In this document: in pieces, positions 55,964-64,000 of the stretch | Numbering within the stretch: the first letter of the stretch is position 1 | How the letters are laid out: each line of letters starts with the position of its first letter | NCBI GenBank assembly: GCA_039654915.1 | Contig: CM077594.1 | Location: 94,564,893 to 94,628,892 of the forward strand | Direction: 5' to 3' | DNA: 64,000 bases | From: Aquilaria yunnanensis | Taxonomy: Eukaryota; Streptophyta; Magnoliopsida; Malvales; Thymelaeaceae | The notes under the pieces: model-generated | What the model saw: only the letters and a program-made list of their open reading frames with translations | The model's database searches: none | What the model was told of the DNA's origin: nothing | Program-made: the position numbers and the translations under genes

Positions 55964-58794
55964 GTACTTTACTACTTGTTACTTCTCCCCTCTTCAGTTT
56001 TCAATTCATACCCACTCTCTTTCTTTCATCATTGTCTCAATCAGATTTGAAACTATTTAACAGTCCCTTTAATGTTAGAGATTTGAGAAAGCTATCTCAA
56101 GCATCTATAATTTTTTTCAAATTTATTCCTATACAAAGCCTATAAAAAATGACACTTTCCAATATCTAAAGCTAACAACTTAATTTGTTGTCAAATACAT
56201 ATACTTAGTTTGTGTTGATCACTTTGATGATTAAAATCAACTACATGTGACCATGAAAATGACATGAAATTAGTTGTGAGACAACTAAGGTATTAAATAT
56301 CATTACCGCTAGGTATACCGTATCCCAAATTTTTAACGTATATTACATGTTATATCACACCACATAGTATTATCAATTTTTTGTAAAAAAGAAAATAAAT
56401 GTTAAAATATTATTTTAAGATAACATAATTTAATAATTTTTTTTACATATTTTATATGTATTCTAATTTTTCTCATTATAATTTTTCAAATAAAAATAAA
56501 ATATATATGATAGAATATGCTTTTTTAATACAAAAAATTTTAAAAAAATGTTATATATAGAGTAAAATAAATAATACTAAAAAAGAAACTAATTTATTGA
56601 TATAAAAGAAAAAAATACTTTAATAATAACAATACATTTTTTAATACCATGTTGAGTTCCTAGGTGGTTCAAAGTAACTATTAAATTTTTATGTTAACAA
56701 AGAAAAGTAACCAAAAGAATAAAATTAAATATTTATTTTAGGATATGTGTATTAATTATATTTTAATGTTTTATATATTTATGATATGTTGATGTAAAAT
56801 GACAAAAAAAGAAATAGCTCACACATATCTGTAAAAAATAACATATTGCGGTATGTATCTTACAGTATTTCTAGTATACTATGGTTTTTGGACAAAACGT
56901 ACACAAAAAGTGAGTTCTATATGAAATACTGTGAAATACTGAGCGATAAAATGACAAAGCACTAAAATATTTGTACTGTATACTGCTTATTAATTTATGG
57001 TAAGCTGTATACTGTGGCAAAGGTAAATCCATGTTATACATATGGGGGTCTACGACTTTTTTAAACAAAGTATTAATAAAAGATACATAATTTAATAATT
57101 GAACCCCTTTGAATTTTTTAATGAACCCCCATAATTTTTATAACATTTATTGAAATAAAATAATGAGCATCTATTTATTTGAGAAAGGAAAAAAAAATGG
57201 GTCAGTTATTTTCATGTATTAACAATTTTCTAATGAAAAAAGTCTATATTAGCCCCTAAATTTTCATAAATTTTCCAATCTAATCCATAAACATTTTTTA
57301 ACTCTTTTTTATGTTTAAACATATGAAAAGATTAAGGAGCTAGTTTGACACAGATTAAAACTAAGAACTAAAAAGGGACATTTTTTTTTTACATTTTATA
57401 TAACATGTATATCTCGCTTATCTTTTTTATAATTCATATATAATTTTATAATTGCTATTATAGCTGCTCGACCAATGACAACAAAAATAGATGTTAAATT
57501 CGAGCAATTTTTATATTTTATTTCAAAAAATCTATTTTTTATATGAATTTAAATTTTATGTTACATATACAAATTTATAAGTTTTATTATTTAATCTTGA
57601 GTTTGATATTTATACATATTTATGGATCTCTCTTTGTAAAATTTCTAGTTCCGTCACTAAACGGTTGTATTTAATTGTATTGGGACAACTAGATATCCGC
57701 ATTAATGGGATATTAACTACTGCAAGTTCACTTGTTTTAACCTTTTGCTGGAGGTAAAATAGCATTGTAAGAGGTTGTTAACTTGTTAATTTCTGGACTA
57801 ATAAAAATATTGACATTTTGAATTTAACGTGTCGGAGTAATTAATCCAAATTAACCTAAATCTGATCTTCAAATGCCTAGTTAATTTGGGACGAAACCTA
57901 GCCACCTAGAAGTTGGTAACTTAATTTTTTTTAGCGCCACAGTGGTGAGGTACGATTTTTTTTATCCGATCCATCTCAAAAAGTTTTTTTAAGGGATAAA
58001 ATGCTGTGATTAGTGCTATTTCAGACTCAAGTCCTAAATCTGTCAAAGTTTCGGTACAAATCCTTAAACCTCCGATACCTCCGATACTTGTTGACGTTAT
58101 TTCTTTATATATATATATATAACAACCAGTTTATTTTAGTTTAAGTCAATTAACTCCAGAAAACCCAGTTCATTTTAATTTAAATCAATTAACTCCAGTA
58201 AAATAACTCATGTTTATTCTTACAAATTTTTATCCGGAACTAATTTTAATTAAAATCCAATATTATGTAGCTGTAATAATCTATTGAAAAAATAATTTTT
58301 ATAATCTTACTAAATTTTTATAATTTTTTCTAATTTAAAGTACTAAAAAATTTATAAAAATTTAGCAACAATATGAAAATTTACTTTCAAATAGATTATT
58401 ACATCTACATAATATTAATTTTCAAATAAAATTAGTTCCAGGAAAAAAAATATAAAATTGAAAATAAGTTAGTTCACTTAAGTTAAAATGAATAATTAAA
58501 TGAGAAATTTTGATTGAAAGGGTAATTTACACAACAAGTTCTTAACAAAAGCAAATACTAGGAAATTGTAGTAGTTAGTACAACAATAATTAGTTTTGAA
58601 CTTTTAATAAGTTGAGCACTTTTGTTTTGAAAAAAAATTATTCATCTAAATTTTTTTTTTTGTTTCTTTGTTACATTTGGTAACTGGAATAAAGTATTAT
58701 TACATCTGAAAAAAAAGATTTTTGAATTTAATGTTAAAATAGTGACACCTTTTATCTTTTGTGCCATTTTATCCTTTTCGGATTTGTTTCACAT
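55964..58794 (+). other. Start of intron 2 of FAO copy 2, with dispersed repeat and foldback sequences
   Basis: Similarity to intron 2 of copy 1 is still visible near 56253 (CATGAAAATGACATGAAATT). From 56290 to about 57060 lies AT-rich sequence related to the GGTATACCGTAT-type dispersed repeats; the remainder is AT-rich without coding signal. Confidence 0.55.
58130..58500. mobile_element. Foldback (MITE-like) inverted repeat
   Basis: The arms are about 150-180 bp: GGAACTAATTTTAATTAAAA, then ATTATGTAGCTGTAATAATC on the left, mirrored on the right by GATTATTACATCTACATAAT and AAAATTAGTTCC. The centre is near 58340. No TSD was established. Confidence 0.6.
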
Positions 58795-59744
58795 TGTTGA
58801 CACCCAATTTCGTCCGACCATAAAAAAATTTTAAAAGAAATTAAATAAAAGAAATTAAATAAAAAATTATTATTTTTATTATTATTATTATTACTAAAAA
58901 TTTTAATTAGCTTAAAATACATTTTTGTTTTGTGAATATTTGATTTAAAATGATATATGTGTGCATTTGAAAGAAAAAAAGAAAACTCCAAAAAATGGCA
59001 AAATTTAAAAGTTTGAGGTAAAAATGACAAAATTAAGAAGTTTTGGGAAAAATTGACAAATTCTAAAAGTTCCAGGAGCATTTGGTAGTTTGTCACATAA
59101 AATTTTGAGCCTGCCGACGTTTCTGGCCCAAATTGACAGAAAACGACAAAATTGTCAAAATCAGAAGCTTCAGGAACTTATCCAGAGGCTGAGAGACGTA
59201 AAGGACTAAAATTGTCATTTTACCAATTTAAAAGATAAGTTTGAAATTTTTTTATTAATTTATCCATCAACAGTTCAGCCAAACTTCCTCTATAAATAGC
59301 CACCCAAATTTTGTGCTGAACACAGAGAAAAATAGAAAGAAAAGCTTAGAGCTCCGTTTTTAAAATAGAAAAAATTACAGCCTTAGTCCCTAGCTCTCCT
59401 TCCTTTCCTCAGAAAATCTCAAAACTTTTCATTTTGACGATTAAGCCATCTTCTTCCCCCGTCGCGCGTCCTCTGTTTCCGTTTCTCAGAATTCAGAATT
59501 TAAAATCAAGGGTACAACTCTCATTTAATCCTTCATCTTTTCAATTTCTTTCACTTTGGTCACTAACTTTGTATTTTATTCTTGCAGAATTAATTACTAA
59601 CCCTTTTAATTTTTACTTGTTTGTTTATTATTTGTTTATTACTAACCCCTTTTTTTTATTATTGTTATTAACTTACTAACAACTAACTTTTAATACTATT
59701 ATTGTTACTAACCTTTTAATTTTTGCATTATTACTAACTTTTAT

Positions 59745-60175
59745 AATTGTTGTTAACAATTAATTAACTTTTATTATTGTTGTTAATTAATTAATTTAAT
59801 TAACTTGGCTAACTTTTATTATTGTTGTTAATTAATTAATTTAATTAACTTGGCTAGCTTTTTATTATTGTTGTTAATTAATTAATTTAATTAATTTGGC
59901 TAACTTTTTATTTATTGTTGTTAATTAATTTAATTAATTTGGCTAACTTTTTATTTATTGTTGTTAATTAATTTAATTAATTTGGCTAACTTTTTATTAT
60001 TGTTGTTAATTAATTAATTTAATTAACTTGGCTAACTTTTTACTGTTGTTAATTAATTAATTTAATTAACTTGGCTAACTTTTTATTATTGTTGTTAATT
60101 AATTAATTTAATTAACTTGACTAACTTTTTATTATTGTTGTTTAACAATTAATTTAATTAACTTTGCTAACATTT
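59745..60175 (+). repeat. Tandem repeats of about 48 bp in the LTR of element R
   Basis: About nine units of the type TTGTTGTTAATTAATT followed by AATTAACTTGGCTAACTTTT, not present as an array in the LTRs of M. Confidence 0.85.
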
Positions 60176-60589
60176 ATTATTATTTTTAAAGTGGATGGCC
60201 AAAAAGCCCCACTTTATTATTATTAATTTTTTTTTTCTTTATATAATTTTTTTATTTAATTCACCTTTACCCTTTACTAATTAATAAATAAATGAAAATT
60301 AAAAGAAGATTATTTTGTAATTAATTATTAAGGCTAATAAAAATCATTTTTAAAAAGCCAATTATTTTTATTTTTATATACATGTTTTTAATTCTTTAAA
60401 GATAACAAAAAGTTAAAATTAATTTTAATAGTTATTTTTATCCAGTAAAAATAATAAAAAAATAAAAATAAAACCTGTTTAAAAAAAAAATACATGAAAA
60501 TTAAGACTTTATATTTTACTGATTTATTTAAAATATAACTTTTAAATCCACTAAAATAATAAATATTTTTCATTAAACAAGAAAACTAA

Positions 60590-60790
60590 AAGAAAACTAA
60601 AACAAGATAAGAAAAAGATAAGAAAGACAAGAAAAAGAAAAGAAAAGAAAGATAAGAAAAAGATAAGAAAGATAAGAAAAAGAAAAGAAAGAAAAGAAAG
60701 AAAAGAAAGGAAAGATTAAATAAAAAAGAAAAGAAAAATATAAGAAAGAAAAGAGAGAAAAGAAAAGAAAGAAAATAAAAAATAAAATTT
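60590..60790 (+). repeat. Purine-rich AAGAAA/GATAAG microsatellite region
   Basis: Low-complexity GAAAAGAAAG and GATAAGAAAAA repeats within the LTR. Confidence 0.85.
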
Positions 60791-61386
60791 TTTTATCTAA
60801 AAATTCTATAACAAAAAGAATTACGAATTAGTAATTAAACTAATAATTAATTCCATAAAAGTAATAATTATATAACTAACAATAAATTAAATTTAATTTC
60901 CATATCCGGATGATCCGTCAGGATCTACGGTTTGGAAAATATCAAACTTTTTAAAATAAATAAATTAAATAAAAAGATAAAAAAATCCATATTTTTACAA
61001 TATGGATAAAATTGTTTAAAATTTCACCAAATTCCGTGTCCAAATGACTCGGCAGAGTCCATGGTTCGGAATCAAAATCTTCCGTGTCCAAATGACTCGG
61101 CAGAGTCCATGGTTCGGAAGTATAAAATTTTATACAAATTAACTTAAAAATCCACATTTCGACTAATTCAGTTAAAATCTCTAAATTAACTGAAAATTAT
61201 TTAAAAGCAAAGTAAAACAAAATTAAAATCAACTAAGGTGCCAATTTTGGGCGCTATAACAATATTGTTTTAGCGTAACCGTACTCCCGATCCCCGAACT
61301 CTCGCAGACCAATTTTAAGGTGACCAATCGACCTAAGAAAAAAACTGATTGGTGGCGACTCCAGAAAACCCGACGTTGCCACAGCT

Positions 61387-61404
61387 TGGCGACTCCACTG
61401 GGGA
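61387..61404 (+). other. Primer-binding site of element R
   Basis: TGGCGACTCCACTGGGGA, 3 bp after the LTR. The decamer TGGCGACTCC also occurs inside the LTR about 30 bp upstream. Confidence 0.65.
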
Positions 61405-62377
61405 GTCAATATTAGTGAGTCGAGCTTAAAGTTGATTTGTTTTGATTTACTTTGCTTATATTTATGTGGATTTATATGTTATATTTACTTAGGTAAACAT
61501 GCATTATGCATTCACAATATGAAGCTCTATACCCGAGCTTCTTCAAAGTGAACACGTTCTTTCTAAGCGGAATTGGTGTTGTTGTCCTTGAGAGGCCATG
61601 GTCTCCAAGCCTTCACCGGTTTCAAAGTAGCAAAGTAGTGTATTGCCTTCTGAGACGGTTAGTCTCTGCATGGGCCCACGAAAAGCTACGACTCGAATTA
61701 ATCCATTCCTTACATTAACCCTAGAGGGTAAGGAATCGGGCCGTCACTATGATTTAGTGACGGGATTCGGGAACTATCCCTTGCCTTTTGATAAGCTACC
61801 TTATGCATATAGAACTCCCCACTTAACCATAGAACTGACCATAGAATTTCTACCATTTTACCAACGCCATAAGCACGTCCTTGTTATGCTATGTTGTTGC
61901 TCTACACTTTTATTTTCGTATTTATGGTTTTAACTCATTTTTCCATAATAGTTCATGAGTTGTTAATTGCTATTTAAGTTATTAATAAACTTATCTTTCT
62001 TTTGTTATACTTCTGTTTTGTGCAAATATTCTTCATGCATCAAAACCACGCATCAAACTATGCTAACTTTTTGGTCTTTTTAATAACAACTAAAAGTCTT
62101 GAAGTTCCACGATAGTGGATAATCAAATTCACTCATTGCATACATCCATTACATTAATCACGTGCATATAAAGTCTGATAAAAACATAATCTCATTGCAT
62201 ACATCCATTACATTAATCACGTGTATACAAAGTCTGATAAAAACATAATCTCATTTTTCCTACATGCATCCATTGCATCAATCACATACACATAGGATCT
62301 AATAAAATATACCTTACTTTTAAAAGGATAAAATTGGACCTCGACACCGATATTCAACTCGGCTCCAAATAAGATTA

Positions 62378-64000
62378 ATGGCAGAACAAATCGAAGGACG
62401 TCTCATAAAGATAGAGTCCAAGATAGAAAGTATGGCCGAACAAATGAGACAATTGATCGAACTAATCAAGGCGAAAGCAATTCAAGAAGCACAAGTTCAG
62501 CCACCCATGACAGAAAGAGAAATGGTCACTTTGTTTGTCCAGACACTGAAGTACCTATATTATGACGAACTCATTGGCAATTCGGCAACTAATTTTTCTA
62601 ACATTGTCATGTCTGGAGAAAGAATCGAGCATGAGATTAGGACTGGGAATATTGCTGAATCCTTTAATAATCCTATGAAAAGAGGAGGACCATCCAGAAG
62701 AAAAGATGACGAAGTACAACAAATAGGACGCGGAAGAAGGATTCCCCTCGTGGATACGGTGGCTATCGGACCTCGCCTATCCTATTTTGCCAATGGGCCC
62801 GATAATTACCTTCCAAATAGGCCCAATGATTATCCTCTGAATAGGCCCAATAATTATCCTCCAAATAGGCCCAATGATTATCCTTCCAATAGGCCCAACA
62901 ATTATCCTTTTAACAGACCTAATCAGTCATGGCCACCTGCTCCTACTCCTCCAGTACCTGCACCAAGACCAAGAGAAGTTTTCACACCAATTTCCATGAC
63001 TTATACTGAGTTATACCCAAAACTCATTGAAAGACAATTTATCCGTCCAATTCCTACAAAGCCATTCAAACCCCCATATCCAAGGTGGTATGACCCTAAC
63101 ATTACCTGCCCATATCATGATGGCGTTCCAGGCCATGGCTTGGAAAACTGCATGGCATTGAAGTGTATAGTTCAACAATTAATCGAGTCAAAGTGGTTGG
63201 ACTTTTCCGATGAACCAAACGTCACTCACAATCCATTGCCGCCTCATCAAGCAAAACCAGTCAATATGATAGAAGAACACCAGCCGATAAAGAAGTCAGT
63301 CAACGATATCATAACCCCTCTTAAGCATGTATATTCATGCCTTCTAAAAGAAGGGGTTATCATCCGGAAGTCTTCTTTTAAACATGAAGAAGTAAAAGAT
63401 GAGGACTGGTGTGACTTTCATGACAGTAAAAGTCATTCTATCCAAGAATGCTCAGAATTCCGTGAAAGTCTACAAAGGCTCATGGACTCATCCCAACTCA
63501 TCATTTCTACGTCGGATAAAGATGATGATGTAAATGTGATCACTAAAAAACGGGAAGTCAATGCTACGCCAAAACCACTAGTTATACCAATTTCAAAATC
63601 TATTGTCAAGCCTTTAAGAACTCGAGTCCCGAGGTCATTCCTCTACAAATCAGACAAGGCTGTTCCATGGAGCCATGATTACACTTCCAACATCACATCA
63701 ACTCCGTTAGAAGTTAGGAGTATGACTAGAAGTGGTCCATGTTACTCTCCAGAACAAATGTACAAGCTTCGACAAGATAAGAACGTCACAGACCCAACAA
63801 GTGAGCCTCTAGATACAGATACATCTAAAGAGCAAAAGATGTCTCAAGAGGTGACAGATGAACAAACTACTGAGTTCCTCAAACTCATGAAGCAAAGTGA
63901 GTACAGTGCCGTGGAGCAGTTAAACCACCTGCCAACAAAGATCTCCATACTTTCACTACTCATAAGCTCTGATGCTCATCGAGAAACCCTCCTCAAAGTC
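62378..64000 (+). CDS. Gag-protease protein of element R, open to the window edge
   Basis: Homologous to the 696-residue frame of element M from the same start (MAEQIEGRLIKIESKIE), and open through position 64000 by manual translation. It includes both zinc-knuckle-like modules (CPYHDGVPGHGLENC and CDFHDSKSHSIQEC). A deletion removes a few residues near residue 35. A block of PNDYP/PNNYP-x-NR repeats (about 62795-62925) is expanded to five copies where M has one. The protease part lies beyond the edge. Confidence 0.85.
   Translation, partial: MAEQIEGRLIKIESKIESMAEQMRQLIELIKAKAIQEAQVQPPMTEREMVTLFVQTLKYLYYDELIGNSATNFSNIVMSGERIEHEIRTGNIAESFNNPMKRGGPSRRKDDEVQQIGRGRRIPLVDTVAIGPRLSYFANGPDNYLPNRPNDYPLNRPNNYPPNRPNDYPSNRPNNYPFNRPNQSWPPAPTPPVPAPRPREVFTPISMTYTELYPKLIERQFIRPIPTKPFKPPYPRWYDPNITCPYHDGVPGHGLENCMALKCIVQQLIESKWLDFSDEPNVTHNPLPPHQAKPVNMIEEHQPIKKSVNDIITPLKHVYSCLLKEGVIIRKSSFKHEEVKDEDWCDFHDSKSHSIQECSEFRESLQRLMDSSQLIISTSDKDDDVNVITKKREVNATPKPLVIPISKSIVKPLRTRVPRSFLYKSDKAVPWSHDYTSNITSTPLEVRSMTRSGPCYSPEQMYKLRQDKNVTDPTSEPLDTDTSKEQKMSQEVTDEQTTEFLKLMKQSEYSAVEQLNHLPTKISILSLLISSDAHRETLLKV

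Larger units (their letters stand above)
58795..61383 (+). repeat. 5' LTR of element R (2589 bp)
   Basis: TGTTGACACCC...GTTGCCACA. TATA box TATAAATAG at about 59291. It lacks most of the CCG-rich block of M (only about 59450-59475 remains) but has the same splice-like borders (CAAGGGTACAACTC at 59507, CTTGCAGAATTAATTAC at 59581) and stem-loop boxes (60895-61125). Confidence 0.9.
58795..64000 (+). mobile_element. Element R: 5' part of a third A/M-family LTR retrotransposon, right-truncated by the window
   Basis: A complete 5' LTR, PBS, leader and the beginning of gag, collinear with element M. The 5 bp before the LTR are CACAT. It is inserted in the sense orientation within intron 2 of FAO copy 2. 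Any cargo would lie beyond the right edge. Confidence 0.9.

Overview
The window is nuclear DNA of a flowering plant, almost certainly a eudicot. It is AT-rich, the genes have GT-AG introns, and every major class of plant transposon is present. Only one complete host gene is seen. The rest is nested transposable elements, their remnants, and a few gene fragments.

Layout. Positions 1-6726 are the right end of an LTR retrotransposon (element A): a 2.7-kb tandem hairpin array, a polypurine tract, and a 3' LTR that has swallowed an intron-containing piece of a DUF89 phosphatase gene. Positions 6727-14970 hold the right end of a CACTA transposon, a 1.1-kb Mutator-like element with recognisable target-site duplications, and an SRC2-like C2-domain pseudogene. 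A second Mutator-like element (14971-16035) ends about 15 bp before the TATA box of an intact three-exon long-chain fatty alcohol oxidase gene (FAO copy 1, 16159-20745). Positions 20746-34804 are decayed repeats: a Mariner-like element, a direct repeat pair, a hAT element with a perfect 8-bp target duplication, a probable solo LTR and CACTA ends.

Positions 34805-54753 are a reverse-strand solo LTR (TSD CTAAT), split by a complete 16.4-kb LTR retrotransposon (element M, 37554-53920, TSD GTCGG). Exons 1 and 2 of a second FAO copy lie at 55417-55963. Its expected third exon is separated from them by another element of the same family (element R, from 58795), which runs off the right edge.

The notable system is the A/M/R retrotransposon family. 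It resembles the Ty3/Gypsy Tat/Ogre lineage in gag style, PBS and long LTRs. Its gag-pro lacks the front of gag, and element M has lost reverse transcriptase, RNase H and integrase. In the freed space M carries a cargo cassette: two tandem copies of a small basic cysteine-rich protein that resembles the 3'-proximal nucleic-acid-binding proteins of betaflexiviruses (a family that includes RNA-silencing suppressors), followed by an intronless LOG-like (cytokinin riboside monophosphate phosphoribohydrolase) frame with its own TATA box and an upstream tandem array. Next comes a large array of paired hairpins whose stems show compensatory changes between units. The same kind of covarying stem-loop recurs near the 3' end of every LTR of the family.

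Host genes: FAO copies 1 and 2 are clearly paralogous, with the same exon boundaries and recognisable intron 2 similarity. They would encode membrane-bound flavoproteins oxidising long-chain fatty alcohols. No database search was possible; family assignments rest on motifs read from the sequence.
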